Below, piece by piece: positions 47,468 to 57,160 of a stretch of 64,000 nt of DNA; within the stretch, counting starts at the first letter, position 1, and each line of letters opens with the position of its first letter. Under the pieces are notes generated by a model that was not told where the DNA came from, ran no database searches, and saw only the letters and a list, made by a program, of their open reading frames with translations. Position numbers and translations under genes: made by a program. Where the stretch lies: the NCBI RefSeq assembly GCF_002135315.1, contig NZ_NEGA01000009.1, positions 62,001-126,000 of the forward strand, written 5' to 3'. This DNA is from Acinetobacter sp. ANC 3903. Lineage in GTDB: Bacteria > Pseudomonadota > Gammaproteobacteria > Pseudomonadales > Moraxellaceae.

Positions 47468-48032
47468 AACGAGCATATTTATAAATATAATAATGTTAGC
47501 TACAGGATGCTCATCAATGATGAAAAATAGTATTAGTTTCTCAATACACGGGCAAAACAAAAGCTATATTTACAAAAACACATGGCCTGAATGTGCCAAT
47601 TTTAAGATTAATCCGAAGTTAAAGTATAATGACTTATCAGATAGCTGTAAGGTATCTCCTGAAGGTTATGTTCCTCAACAAATTATTATTGAATATGCGC
47701 CTTGGATGACTTATGAAGAGCAGATAAAAAAAGGATATGGTGTTCCTGAAGAATTACGTTATGCGAGTGGAGAAAATGCCGAGCAAAGAAGACAAGCAAT
47801 AATGATTGCACAACAAAATGGTGTAGCGAAACTTCCCCCTACCGCTTGGAAACAGATTGTACTCACTCCCCCTAAAGAAGTAGAAAAATACAAATATCAA
47901 GTTCCCGAAAGAAAAGGCAATCGAAGTCGAGGTAAAAATATCCATTACATCATTTCCCTTAATTCCGATGGTAGCTACAGGATAGAAACCAAATTGTACT
48001 GGGTTCAAAAATATCAAGAAAAATGGAATTGA
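47451..48032 (+). CDS. Lipoprotein of unknown function
   Basis: A 193-residue precursor. Residues 1-19 form a lipoprotein signal (MVKLIKTSIFINIIMLATGC), with the lipidated Cys near residue 20. The mature part (WPECANFKIN ... PQQIIIEYAPWMTYEEQIKKGYGVPEELRY ... PPTAWKQIVLTPP ... YIISLNSDGSYRIETKLYWVQKY) looks like a beta-rich periplasmic domain. The region is AT-richer than its neighbours and flanked by a headless gene and an IS66 relic, pointing to horizontal origin. It could be an orphan immunity lipoprotein; this is not proven. Confidence 0.7.
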   Translation: MVKLIKTSIFINIIMLATGCSSMMKNSISFSIHGQNKSYIYKNTWPECANFKINPKLKYNDLSDSCKVSPEGYVPQQIIIEYAPWMTYEEQIKKGYGVPEELRYASGENAEQRRQAIMIAQQNGVAKLPPTAWKQIVLTPPKEVEKYKYQVPERKGNRSRGKNIHYIISLNSDGSYRIETKLYWVQKYQEKWN

Positions 48033-48069
48033 TATTTTATAGTAAGCATCCGGTAAAGCTCACTTGATT

Positions 48070-48196
48070 TCAGGCAGGCTTCCAATTGTGCGGCAGCAAT
48101 TCCTCAATCCGGCTCATTTTCTGAGTCGGAAGTCTTTTCAGCACTCAGATCAGCATAGCAATCCAGTCTGTTCAGTTTGGCTGAATGGATTAAGAC
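48070..48196 (-). mobile_element. IS66-family transposase relic (3' end)
   Basis: On the minus strand the last codons read VLKRLPTQKMSRIEELLPHNWKPA followed by TGA, the characteristic C terminus of IS66 TnpC proteins. Upstream the homology continues in another frame (LIHSAKLNRLDCYADLS, like the SLI-TAKANGL-P-YL segment of the family), so a frameshift separates the two pieces. No inverted terminal repeat or rest of the element is found. It is a remnant of an old insertion. Confidence 0.75.
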
Positions 48197-48260
48197 TGAG
48201 TTTAAAGCTCCTATTCTTATGAATACCCCTCACACTCGAATTCACTCTCATGAAGATATA

Positions 48261-48578
48261 TTAGTATTCAATCTCCACCATCTGAATAAACTCAAACGCA
48301 GGCTCTTCATAAGGATGGCTGGCCTTTAATGCTTTTGCTACTTTTGAAGCCCGATCTTCCGGCACAATGGTTTCTACACGCCATTCCCCCACCTGTTCTA
48401 GCTCTCCGACTTCGCCAATAAAAGGATCTGCACCTTTTAGCGGTTTAAACTGTCCTATACCCAACACCTGCCAGGCACAATGCTCATAGTTGCCTATCCC
48501 ACCTGCCCCTGCTTGAAACACGGCGTTTTTGGTTGATTCAAGATGAGATTCAGGAACGTAATAAATCAGTTTAAGCAT
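48261..48578 (-). CDS. Nif3/YqfO-like (CutA-fold) protein
   Basis: A 105-residue protein (MLKLIYYVPESHLESTKNAVFQAGAGGIGNYEHCAWQ) matching the small insert domain of YqfO/NIF3-type proteins, which exists alone in many gammaproteobacteria. GQFKPLKGADPFIG and the ending HPYEEPAFEFIQM are typical. The fold resembles CutA and PII; the role is unknown. Confidence 0.85.
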   Translation of the reverse strand: MLKLIYYVPESHLESTKNAVFQAGAGGIGNYEHCAWQVLGIGQFKPLKGADPFIGEVGELEQVGEWRVETIVPEDRASKVAKALKASHPYEEPAFEFIQMVEIEY

Positions 48579-48953
48579 GCTATCAACAAACAGAATAAAG
48601 ATAGGATTATCTTAGCCCTTATACCTGAATTAATCTTTATGAGATTTCATTTAGACTTTATCAGAACCTCAAAAATCAAAACTATTTTAAATACAACCGC
48701 CTATTACTTTTCGTGACATTTCTCAGACAGTTCAATCTTTTACATTGCTCAAAAAACGCTCTATGTTTAAAAATATATTTTGTTCTAAAGCTTCGAGTTC
48801 GAAAGTTTTTATTTTCTTCTCGGTCATGACAACAATATTTTCATTACACCAATAGTCTTTCTAATAAAACAGTCCAACGCAATGTTTAGGTATTTTCCAT
48901 ACCATTTACTGTTTCTCTGACTTTGTACTGGTGTAAGCAACTGGAGACAATAA
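48579..48953. other. Non-coding region upstream of fadE
   Basis: About 375 bases between divergent genes. I see no ORF, repeat or clear operator. The part next to fadE ends in CTGGAGACAATAAATG, which contains a good ribosome site. Confidence 0.4.
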
Positions 48954-51458
48954 ATGCTATTCATCATCAGTGTGCTTATTCAATTTTTTACTCTCTGGGC
49001 CATTTTCTTTTTTGGATTGAGCCGTAATACTGGCGCAATTACGACAATTATTGTGGCAGTCGTGACTGCATTTATCAGTCCGTGGTCTCTTCTTGTCGGT
49101 ATTCCACTAATTCTGCTCAGTGTTATCGTCATGGTCGATTCGTTGCGTATGACATTTATCACCAAACCTGCCTATAAGGCCCTTGCCAATGCCATGCCCA
49201 GCATGAGTTCAACTGAACGTGAAGCATTAGATGCAGGCACCAGCTGGTGGGAAAAAGATTTATTTATGGGCGCACCGGACTGGTCTAAATTTGAAAGCTA
49301 TCCCTATCCTCAACTGTCAAATGAGGAACAATCTTTTTTAGATCATGAAGTTGAACAGCTATGTTCGATGTTAAATGACTGGGATATCCGCCATAACTAT
49401 AAAGACCTGCCTCCTGAAGCATGGACTTATATTCGCGACAATGGTTTTTTAGGCCTGATTATTCCCAAAGAATATGGCGGTCGCGAGTTTAGTTCATTTG
49501 CCCAAAGCCGCGTTATGAGTAAAATCGCTTCACGTTCCTTAACGGCAGCGGTCAGTTGTATGGTGCCCAATTCTTTGGGGCCTGGCGAGCTACTCCTTCA
49601 TTACGGAACCAAAGAACAAAAGAACCGTTATTTACCGGGCCTAGCCAAAGGCAAAGAAATCCCCTGCTTTGGTCTCACCAGCCCTGAGGCAGGTTCAGAT
49701 GCCGGTGCCATTCCCGATACTGGCGTGGTGTGCTATGGCGAGTTTGAAGGTCAGCAAGTGCTCGGTTTACGCATGAACTTTTCCAAACGCTGGATTACCC
49801 TTGCCCCAATTGCCACCGTCATTGGTTTGGCTTTTAAACTGTACGACCCGGAAGGTTTGTTGGGTGATAAAAGTAAAATGGAATATGGCATTACCTGTGC
49901 CTTGATTCCTGCCAGTCATGAGGGTGTGAAAATAGGCGCACGCCATAATCCGGGCGTACCCTTCATGAATGGAACGGTGGATGGTAAAGATGTCTTTATT
50001 CCACTGGACTGGATTATTGGCGGCAGGAAAAATATTGGTAAAGGCTGGCGTATGCTGATGGAATGTCTGGCGGTAGGCCGCGGTATTTCCCTTCCAGCCC
50101 TATCCACTGCTGCAAGTGAAATGACCTATCTAAACGTAGGGGCTTTCGCAAAAATCCGTCAGCAATTCAAAATTTCAGTGGGTAAATTTGAAGGTGTACA
50201 AGAGGCAACCAGTGATATTGCCAGTGAAACTTATATGCTGGAAGCATTTCGCTACCTAGTGACTTGTGGACTGAACCAAGGTGGTAAACCTGCGGTCATG
50301 ACTGCAATGGCCAAATACTACGCCACTGAAACCATGCGCCATGTGGTCAATCATGGCATGGACGTGGTTGGTGGCCGTGCGGTACAAATGGGTCCGCGCA
50401 ATTTTCTGGCATTAATGTATCAGACTATACCTGTATCCATTACGGTGGAAGGTGCCAATATTTTAAGTCGCTCCTTAATGATTTTTGGTCAGGGTTCAAT
50501 GCGCTGTCATCCTTATTTGTTTGAGGAATTGCAACTGCTACAAGCCAAGGATAAAGAAACGGCCTTAGATACTTTTAACGATATGCTGTTCAAACATTTA
50601 GGCTATACCTTTAATCGTACTGCACGCGCATTCGCTTATGGATATATCGGTGGCTCATCCGATGCACCGAAAAGTGTAGATGAGTTTAGCCGTCCCTATT
50701 ACAAGATTATTAACCGTTTAAGTGCCGACTTTTCAGTCACTGCCGATATGTGTTTAGGCTTACTTGCGGGTGATATTAAGCGCAAAGAAATGCTGTCCGG
50801 CCGCCTGGCAGATATTCATGCCAATCTGTTTATCAGCACGGCGATTATTAAATATTATGAACATGGAAAAAAAACTGAAGCTGAACAGATTCATGCCAAA
50901 CTGGCGCTGGAAAAATCACTTTACAATGCTCAGGAAGCTTTCTATGGCTTGTTTGAAAACTTCCCAGTCGGTATGGCAGCAGGTCTGATCAAATTTATCT
51001 GTTTCCCGCTGGGCCGACCTTTGAAAAAACCAAGTGATACTTTGAAACAACAGGCTGGTGATATCATTATGCAGGACAATGCTTTCCGCGATGAACTGAA
51101 AAAACATGTGTTTTATACCACTCAGGAAGATGATGTGACCGGTCGTATGGAATCGACCTTTAATATGTTGCTGGAAATAGAACCCCTGTGGGATAAATTC
51201 AAGAAATCAGAATCTAAAGGTCAATTTAAAGGCTTAACTTTTGATGAACGTCTTGCGGATGCTGTAGAAATCGGTTTTATAACTGAAGATGAAGCATCAA
51301 AACTTGCTGTTTATAATGCTAAACGCTATGACAGTATGCTGACTGATGTATTTGATTCTGAGCTTGATCAAGCTTTGGAACTGGAAAATCCTTATAATGA
51401 TAAGGAAGAATCCGCACCTATGCCTGATCCAAAACAGCAAGAACCATTATCGCCTTAA
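48954..51458 (+). CDS. fadE: Acyl-CoA dehydrogenase (FadE type)
   Basis: An 834-residue acyl-CoA dehydrogenase, first enzyme of beta-oxidation. Two hydrophobic N-terminal segments (about 1-60) anchor it, as in E. coli FadE. The catalytic core (about 100-520) shows LGLIIPKEYGGREFSSF, CFGLTSPEAGSDAGA and QVLGLRMNFSKRWITLAP, and VVGGRAVQMGPRN. The C-terminal DUF1974 domain (about 520-780) is present. Length is close to E. coli's 814. The ribosome site GGAG is clear. Confidence 0.95.
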   Translation: MLFIISVLIQFFTLWAIFFFGLSRNTGAITTIIVAVVTAFISPWSLLVGIPLILLSVIVMVDSLRMTFITKPAYKALANAMPSMSSTEREALDAGTSWWEKDLFMGAPDWSKFESYPYPQLSNEEQSFLDHEVEQLCSMLNDWDIRHNYKDLPPEAWTYIRDNGFLGLIIPKEYGGREFSSFAQSRVMSKIASRSLTAAVSCMVPNSLGPGELLLHYGTKEQKNRYLPGLAKGKEIPCFGLTSPEAGSDAGAIPDTGVVCYGEFEGQQVLGLRMNFSKRWITLAPIATVIGLAFKLYDPEGLLGDKSKMEYGITCALIPASHEGVKIGARHNPGVPFMNGTVDGKDVFIPLDWIIGGRKNIGKGWRMLMECLAVGRGISLPALSTAASEMTYLNVGAFAKIRQQFKISVGKFEGVQEATSDIASETYMLEAFRYLVTCGLNQGGKPAVMTAMAKYYATETMRHVVNHGMDVVGGRAVQMGPRNFLALMYQTIPVSITVEGANILSRSLMIFGQGSMRCHPYLFEELQLLQAKDKETALDTFNDMLFKHLGYTFNRTARAFAYGYIGGSSDAPKSVDEFSRPYYKIINRLSADFSVTADMCLGLLAGDIKRKEMLSGRLADIHANLFISTAIIKYYEHGKKTEAEQIHAKLALEKSLYNAQEAFYGLFENFPVGMAAGLIKFICFPLGRPLKKPSDTLKQQAGDIIMQDNAFRDELKKHVFYTTQEDDVTGRMESTFNMLLEIEPLWDKFKKSESKGQFKGLTFDERLADAVEIGFITEDEASKLAVYNAKRYDSMLTDVFDSELDQALELENPYNDKEESAPMPDPKQQEPLSP

Positions 51459-51471
51459 GGATTTCGGAAAT

Positions 51472-51499
51472 AAAAAACGGCTGATTGAAGCCGTTTTTT
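51472..51499 (+). terminator. fadE terminator
   Basis: AAAAAACGGCT / AGCCGTTTTTT, an 11-bp stem with a six-base loop and T-run, just past the fadE stop. Confidence 0.9.
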
Positions 51500-51542
51500 A
51501 TTATCTTAATTATGAAAATTAGAAAAAGAGTTTAACTATTTT

Positions 51543-51860
51543 CTACGATGCAGTTGCTAATTTATCGAGTTTAATTTTTATAGCATATAATTTTGCATAC
51601 ACTTCAATAGCATCATTTAATTCTGATCTTCCTTCTTCCATGGTGAATAGATGAGACTTCCTTGAAATATATTTCTGTATACATTCATCGCTTATTTTAA
51701 TTCTTAAATCTCGAGGGTTATCATAACTTTCAAGTGAATCTGTATGCTTCTTATTTGGCAAATGAAGCATATACAAGTTATTGTACTGCCGAGATAATAT
51801 TAATCTTAATGATTTTTCAACATCTAACCTTAATTTATTTAAACAGTTAAATTTTTCAAT
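51543..51860 (-). pseudogene. Downstream half of a split gene, no proper start
   Basis: This frame continues directly, in the same phase, after the TAA of the upstream ORF (51861-51863): IEKFNCLNKLRLDVEKSLRLILSRQYNNLYMLHLPNKK ... LNDAIEVYAKLYAIKIKLDKLATAS. The first possible initiators are ATT at the junction or a TTG at 51776, neither with a good ribosome site. The sequence is helical and charged. The simplest reading is a single ~233-residue gene interrupted by one nonsense codon; readthrough or an independent small gene remain possible. Confidence 0.6.
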
Positions 51861-52244
51861 TTATTCAATTAACTCACAAAATGATTCAGCACATTCATCT
51901 ACTATACAATCACTACGAAACCCACCTGATCCATAAATACTTTTTTGGACTAAAACTCTAAATAATTCTGTTCTAGCTTCTTTTAACTCCTCTATGGTCT
52001 TTTCAGCTTCCGACCTTAATTCTTTCAATTTGACACCATTTCCTGCAATCGAAAATTCTTGCACCTCTGCTGCAAAGGCTATGATCAATCCAATCACAGC
52101 AAATCCAAGAGCAAAAGCCACAAACTCAGTTCCTGATAATTTCTCCAAAGAGATTAGAAGCCACAAACCACAAGCAATCCCTGTTAAGCCAACAACAGCT
52201 CCAAAAACAATATTATTCTTTGATTTCTGTTCTTTAGTCTTCAA
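51861..52244 (-). CDS. Membrane protein with two TM helices and a coiled coil
   Basis: A 127-residue protein with two transmembrane helices (about 11-33 and 39-60: NIVFGAVVGLTGIACGLWLLISL, FVAFALGFAVIGLIIAFAAEV), then a Glu/Lys-rich coiled coil (LKELRSEAEKTIEELKEARTEL) and a Cys-containing tail. The frame continues past its stop into the ORF at 51543. No domain is recognised. It is AT-rich compared with fadE and purL and may be horizontally acquired. Confidence 0.65.
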   Translation of the reverse strand: MKTKEQKSKNNIVFGAVVGLTGIACGLWLLISLEKLSGTEFVAFALGFAVIGLIIAFAAEVQEFSIAGNGVKLKELRSEAEKTIEELKEARTELFRVLVQKSIYGSGGFRSDCIVDECAESFCELIE

Positions 52245-52328
52245 TTTCTATCTCATATATTTTTAATTAACCCATAATAACAAAAGAAAAACTCTATTTT
52301 TATTATTAACCATAAAATCACATGACTA

Positions 52329-52429
52329 GCGACATGGATGTCGCACGTTTGGTAGGAATACAGGGATGTATCCTCTACCAAACAAAGCAGTTTTGTTACT
52401 TTTGCTGCATCAAAAGTAAAACACTGCTT
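52329..52429 (+). repeat. NGGA-loop hairpin repeat, copy B (three hairpins)
   Basis: Hairpin 1 is GCGACATGGATGTCGC (52329-52344). Hairpin 2 (52347-52383) has arms GTTTGGTAG / CTACCAAAC and an inner stem ATACA-GGGA-TGTAT. Hairpin 3 has core TTACTTTTG / CAAAAGTAA (52396-52404 and 52411-52419), extended by AAGCAG / CTGCTT. AUACAGGGAUGU in hairpin 2 fits RUACARGGAUGU at all positions. Spacing of every part equals that in copy C. Confidence 0.85.
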
Positions 52430-52493
52430 ATGCGTTATTTATTAAAATTTTGCACAATCAGTCAAGCTGTGACCTTATTAAAATATCCAACAC

Positions 52494-52521
52494 AAAAAAA
52501 CCACCTCACGGTGGCTTTTTT
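52494..52521. terminator. Terminator of the 43-residue peptide gene (bidirectional)
   Basis: CCACC-TCAC-GGTGG stem flanked by A7 and T6, so it can act on either strand: for the minus-strand peptide gene, and for any plus-strand RNA from the hairpin repeat. Confidence 0.75.
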
Positions 52522-52532
52522 AAATCTAAAAA

Positions 52533-52664
52533 TTAAGAGCTTTGAAGCAAATAGCTACCGATCAAGAACAACATTTGTAGCCCGACGACAGCCATAAAAA
52601 ACATCCAGCCTTTCTTACGTAAAGTCGCCTTATCAACATTTGTATATGTCACAGTTTTTAGCAT
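52533..52664 (-). CDS. 43-residue single-pass membrane peptide
   Basis: ATG at 52664 (minus strand) opens a frame MLKTVTYTNVDKATLRKKGW... ending at TAA 52533-52535. A Lys/Arg-containing N-terminal part is followed by one transmembrane helix (about 20-39: WMFFMAVVGLQMLFLIGSYL). GAGGTG is placed correctly before the ATG, and a terminator follows the stop, so it looks like a genuine small gene. Function is unknown. Confidence 0.65.
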   Translation of the reverse strand: MLKTVTYTNVDKATLRKKGWMFFMAVVGLQMLFLIGSYLLQSS

Positions 52665-52835
52665 TGTGTCACCTCACTTAGAGATTCAATCCTGAACTTG
52701 TATTTAGTGAACCATCTTTCTTCCATATTGCATCGTTATTGTGCATAAAACACACAAATTATCTTTCACTCCAATATAGAAGCAAAATCCAAACCAAGTC
52801 CAGCGGGAGAAATAAAAATAAAAATTGTTCAAAAT

Positions 52836-52862
52836 AAAAAAGCCACCCGAAGGTGGCTTTTT
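52836..52862 (-). terminator. purL terminator
   Basis: AAAAAGCCACC / GGTGGCTTTTT, an 11-bp stem with a short loop and flanking T-run on the minus strand, 14 bases past the purL stop. Confidence 0.9.
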
Positions 52863-52876
52863 AAATTCGGGAAATA

Positions 52877-55800
52877 TTAACCAATAAACTTACGAGCATT
52901 ACGGAACATACGTAACCATGCACCATCTTCAGTCCATTCTTCAGGTTTCCAAGAATGCTGAATTGCACGGAAATTACGTTCAGGATGCGGCATCATAATG
53001 GTTGCACGACCGTCTTTCGAAGTCACACCGGTAATCGCTTCTGGTGAACCGTTCGGGTTCAATGGATATTGCTGTGTAGCATTACCCAAGCTATCTACAT
53101 AACGTAGGCTGACCTGGTTACCTGCATTTAACGCAGCAATCTTGTCTTCAGTTGCAACTACACGACCTTCACCATGCGCAACCGCGATTGGAAGAATCGA
53201 ACCTTCCATACCGTCTAACAAGATCGAGTTAGATTTTTCTACACGAACGTTCACTGCACGCGCTTCAAACACTTCAGAAGTGTTACGGTGGAAACGCGGC
53301 CAGTTTTCTGCACCCGGAATCAGTGGAGCCAATTGCGACAACATTTGACAACCGTTACAGATACCTAGAGAGAAAGTTTCTGAACGATGGAAGAATTTCT
53401 CGAACTGGTCACGAAGTTTAGGGTTGAACAATACTGATTTAGCCCAGCCACCGCCTGCACCCATGACGTCACCGTAAGAGAAACCGCCACAAGCCACAAT
53501 ACCTTCAAAGTCATCCAGGCTGATACGACCAGCAAGCAAGTCGCTCATGTGTACGTCAACAGTATTGAAGCCAACTTTGTCAAATGCCGCAGCCATTTCC
53601 ACATGACCGTTTACGCCTTGTTCACGTAAAATCACCATGTTTGGACGGCGTGAGTTGATGTACGGTGCTTCAACAGGTTCGTTCAAGTCAAATGTAGGCT
53701 GAGCAATAATACCTTTATGGTTCTTGTCTGTAATCAAAGCAAACTCAGAATCCGCAGTTTCTACGTTGTCACGTAGACGCTGGATTTGATGCGATACTTC
53801 AGTCCAAGCTACTTGTAGATCAGCACGTTCAAGTACCAGACCATTGATAGTCAATTGGTCAGTATTGTTCACTTTACCTACTACAGAGATTGCATCTTTA
53901 AGTGAAGATTCAGCGATTTCTGCCTGTAATGCTTCCCAATCAGCAGTAGTGATTTGCAGAACTGCACCAATTTCTTCAGCAAACAGGCTTGCAGTAGATT
54001 GATCTTCTAAAGCCACACCTAAGCGTGAAGCGAACATCATTTCTGCAACAGTCGCCAACAAGCCGCCATCACCGATGTCATGGTAAGCCTTGATCAAGCC
54101 ACGGTTATTCCAGTCTTGAACCAATGCGAAGAATGCTTTGAAGTCTTCAAAGCTGTCTACATCTGGAGTTACAGAACCAATGGCTTTATACACCTGAGCC
54201 AGAATCGAACCGCCTAGACGGAACTGACCTTTAGACAAGTCGATACGTACCAGCACTGACTCTTCATTTTTCAGTTCAGGAGTCAATGTTTGACGTACAT
54301 CAGTCACCGGAGCAAATGCAGTAATTACACCAGACATTGGAGATGTTACTGCTTTATTTTCGCCTTCGTCGTTCCAGGTTGTACGCATAGACAATGAGTC
54401 TTTACCTACAGGAATGGCAATTCCTAGTGCAGGACACATTTCCATACCAATGGCTTTAACACCTTCGAATAGAGCTTGGTCTTCACCTTTTTGACCTGCT
54501 GCAGCCATCCAGTTTGCAGACAATTTAATGTCGCTGATCTGGTCGATTTTTGCAGACATGATGTTGCTGATTGATTCAGCTACAGCCAAACGTGCAGAAG
54601 CTGCCGGATTAAGAAGTGCTACTGGTGGACGTTCGCCCATCGCCATTGCTTCACCTGTGTAACCGACCAGGCTTGTTGTAGTTACCGCAGCATCTGCTAC
54701 AGGCACCTGCCAACGACCTACCATCTGGTCACGCGCAACCATACCGGTAATTGAGCGGTCACCAATGGTGATCAAGAATGATTTAGAGGCAACGGTTGGG
54801 TTTTTAAGTACACGGAAAATTGCATCTTTCAAATCCACTTGAGCGGCATCAAAGTCATCGCCTTTGCGTTCAATCGTTTCATATGAACGGCTCATGCGTG
54901 GTGTACCGCCAAGCATTACTTGCATTGGCATATCCACGGCTTTGTTTTCAAACAATGGATCTTCAACGGTTAAGTGACGTGCTTCAGTCGCTTCACCCAA
55001 CACTGCAAACGGACAACGTTCACGTGCACAAAGTGATTCAAACAGGCTTAAAGAACTTGGACGAATCGCCAATACATAACGTTCTTGCGCTTCGTTTGAC
55101 CAGATTTCCATTGGAGACATGCCTGGCTCAAGCGATGGAATCTTACGCAGGTTAAGTACTGCACCCAATTCATGGTCGTTGACCAGCTCAGGCATCGCAT
55201 TGGATACACCGCCCGCACCCACGTCATGTACAGACACGATCGGGTTGTAATCTTCCATGCGCCAGCAGGCATCAATCACTTCCTGGCAACGGCGTTCCAT
55301 TTCAGGGTTTTCACGCTGTACAGAAGCGAAATCCAGGTTTTCACCCAACTTACCGCTATCTACTGAAGATGCAGCACCACCACCCAAGCCGATCAGCATC
55401 GCTGGACCGCCAAGCACGATCAGTAAATCGCCTGGTTGAATCGCATCTTTTTCCACATGGTCAGGACGGATGTTACCGTAACCACCGGCAATCATAATGG
55501 GCTTATGGAAGCCTTTGACTTCGCCATTGACGTTTTGTTCAAAAGTACGGAAGTAACCGTTTAAGGCTGGACGACCAAATTCGTTGTTAAACGCAGCACC
55601 GCCCAATGGGCCTTCAATCATGATTTGAAGTGGAGATGCCATACGTGATGGCTTGCCGTAGTTTTCTTCCCAAGGCTGTTCAAAACCTGGAATGTTCAAG
55701 TTTGAAACAGTGAAACCGGTTAAACCTGCTTTAGGTTTACCACCACGACCTGTTGCACCCTCATCACGAATCTCACCACCTGAACCAGTCGCAGCACCGG

Positions 55801-56710
55801 CAAATGGTGCAATCGCTGTTGGATGGTTGTGAGTTTCCACTTTCATTAAGATGTGAGCGGCCTGGCTCTTGTATTTATAAATGTGGTGACCGGTTGCTTC
55901 GTCTTTTTTAGGATAGAAGCGCTGCGTATCAAAGCCCACGATTACAGAAGCATTATCTTTATAGGCAGATAAAACGTCTGCTGGAGATTCTTTATAAGTA
56001 TTTTTGATCATTTGGAACAATGACAATGGCTGTTTTTCACCATCAATTGTCCATTCAGAACCAAAGATTTTATGACGGCAATGCTCTGAGTTCGCTTGCG
56101 CAAACATCATCAGTTCGATGTCATGTGGGTTACGACCCATCTTGATAAAGGCTTCGGTCAAATAATCAATTTCTTCATCAGAAAGTGCGAAACCAAATTC
56201 AGAGTTGGCCTTAACCAGCGCTTGTTTGCCCTGACCTAAAATATCGATGCTATTTAAAGGCTTTGGTGCAGTCTCAGAGAATAATGCCGCAGCATCTTCA
56301 ATTTGATTAAACACACTTTCGGTCATGCGGTCATGCAAAACCTGTTTAACTTGATCAGATACTTCAGAAATACCCTTTAAAGTAAACAAAACACCGCGTT
56401 CTAGGCGGTGTATCGGGGTATTACAGTTGGCAAAAATATCAGTCGCTTTAGAAGACCACGGCGAGATCGTACCTAAACGCGGTGTAACTAAAATTTGAAT
56501 TTCATCATTTGCCGCTTGGCGAACTTCAAAAGAAGCACCATCGTTTAATAATTGTAATGCAGATTGATGCTGCTGCTCGTTGAGCGCTTGATCAAACAGA
56601 TAAATCCATTGACTTTCAATTGATTGAACAGAACTCATTGACGCAAGACGGTTTAAGAGTTGAGTTTTCTTAAAAGAAGAGTGTGCTGATGCACCGGCCA
56701 CGATAAACAT
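52877..56710 (-). CDS. purL: Phosphoribosylformylglycinamidine synthase
   Basis: The large single-chain PurL of purine synthesis converts FGAR, glutamine and ATP to FGAM. From [22 protein letters not shown] it has 1277 residues; an in-frame upstream start (56755) adds 15 residues unlike the family. Visible parts are the N-terminal domain, the two halves of the synthetase core ([35 protein letters not shown], the GVITAFAPV region), and the C-terminal glutaminase with nucleophile Cys in GICNGCQM and the His/Glu pair in MPHPERN. It is monocistronic. Confidence 0.97.
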   Translation of the reverse strand: MFIVAGASAHSSFKKTQLLNRLASMSSVQSIESQWIYLFDQALNEQQHQSALQLLNDGASFEVRQAANDEIQILVTPRLGTISPWSSKATDIFANCNTPIHRLERGVLFTLKGISEVSDQVKQVLHDRMTESVFNQIEDAAALFSETAPKPLNSIDILGQGKQALVKANSEFGFALSDEEIDYLTEAFIKMGRNPHDIELMMFAQANSEHCRHKIFGSEWTIDGEKQPLSLFQMIKNTYKESPADVLSAYKDNASVIVGFDTQRFYPKKDEATGHHIYKYKSQAAHILMKVETHNHPTAIAPFAGAATGSGGEIRDEGATGRGGKPKAGLTGFTVSNLNIPGFEQPWEENYGKPSRMASPLQIMIEGPLGGAAFNNEFGRPALNGYFRTFEQNVNGEVKGFHKPIMIAGGYGNIRPDHVEKDAIQPGDLLIVLGGPAMLIGLGGGAASSVDSGKLGENLDFASVQRENPEMERRCQEVIDACWRMEDYNPIVSVHDVGAGGVSNAMPELVNDHELGAVLNLRKIPSLEPGMSPMEIWSNEAQERYVLAIRPSSLSLFESLCARERCPFAVLGEATEARHLTVEDPLFENKAVDMPMQVMLGGTPRMSRSYETIERKGDDFDAAQVDLKDAIFRVLKNPTVASKSFLITIGDRSITGMVARDQMVGRWQVPVADAAVTTTSLVGYTGEAMAMGERPPVALLNPAASARLAVAESISNIMSAKIDQISDIKLSANWMAAAGQKGEDQALFEGVKAIGMEMCPALGIAIPVGKDSLSMRTTWNDEGENKAVTSPMSGVITAFAPVTDVRQTLTPELKNEESVLVRIDLSKGQFRLGGSILAQVYKAIGSVTPDVDSFEDFKAFFALVQDWNNRGLIKAYHDIGDGGLLATVAEMMFASRLGVALEDQSTASLFAEEIGAVLQITTADWEALQAEIAESSLKDAISVVGKVNNTDQLTINGLVLERADLQVAWTEVSHQIQRLRDNVETADSEFALITDKNHKGIIAQPTFDLNEPVEAPYINSRRPNMVILREQGVNGHVEMAAAFDKVGFNTVDVHMSDLLAGRISLDDFEGIVACGGFSYGDVMGAGGGWAKSVLFNPKLRDQFEKFFHRSETFSLGICNGCQMLSQLAPLIPGAENWPRFHRNTSEVFEARAVNVRVEKSNSILLDGMEGSILPIAVAHGEGRVVATEDKIAALNAGNQVSLRYVDSLGNATQQYPLNPNGSPEAITGVTSKDGRATIMMPHPERNFRAIQHSWKPEEWTEDGAWLRMFRNARKFIG

Positions 56711-57160
56711 GCTGATTTTGGCTCCACGGGCAGGTCTTTTGGACCATACCGCCAATGTGACTTAGAGAGAGCGCATATTCTACTGTGTATTGGCAAAATC
56801 AGCTAGATAGAAATTCACGAATGTGCCATCAATTCGCTCAAGAACACGCAAGAATATTTTATTTTTCAGATAAAAATTTTGAATCTTATATAAATTTAAG
56901 CCTGCACTATGTTGTTTCTAAATATTATTGCAACGACTTGAGTTTATTCCGAATCTTCAATTAGCCATTAACATTATGGCATCGTCTTCGAATCTTATTT
57001 TTTATCTCAATAGATACCATATTGTCGATTTATTCATATCATCTGCAATAAATCCATCTGTAGGCTGTTTTTATCAGAAAGACAAATCATGTCGTGCTGC
57101 TCTAGTCTATGGCAATTTTTTTTGGCATGATGAATTCAGGTCTTCACTGAATAACGATAA
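56711..57160. other. Intergenic region between purL and dgt
   Basis: About 450 bases holding divergent promoters for purL (minus) and dgt (plus). A plus-strand frame from 56928 to 57182 is open but starts with TTG and has no family resemblance, so it is not annotated. No PurR-type operator could be recognised with confidence. Confidence 0.45.

Larger units (their letters stand above)
52300..52521 (+). ncRNA. Candidate small RNA carrying CsrA-type hairpins
   Basis: The three-hairpin repeat copy B (52329-52429) is followed 65 bases later by a stem CCACC / GGTGG with T6 (52494-52521) that would terminate plus-strand transcription. AT-rich sequence just upstream (CATAAAAT near 52310) could serve as a -10 box. 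Together they could make a ~200-base transcript with two consensus-like CsrA sites. The promoter is a guess, and the terminator may serve only the minus-strand peptide gene. Confidence 0.35.

Noticed and set aside
56711..57160. Purine riboswitch or PurR operator upstream of purL.
   Set aside because: No conserved purine aptamer core or recognisable operator was found by reading the sequence.
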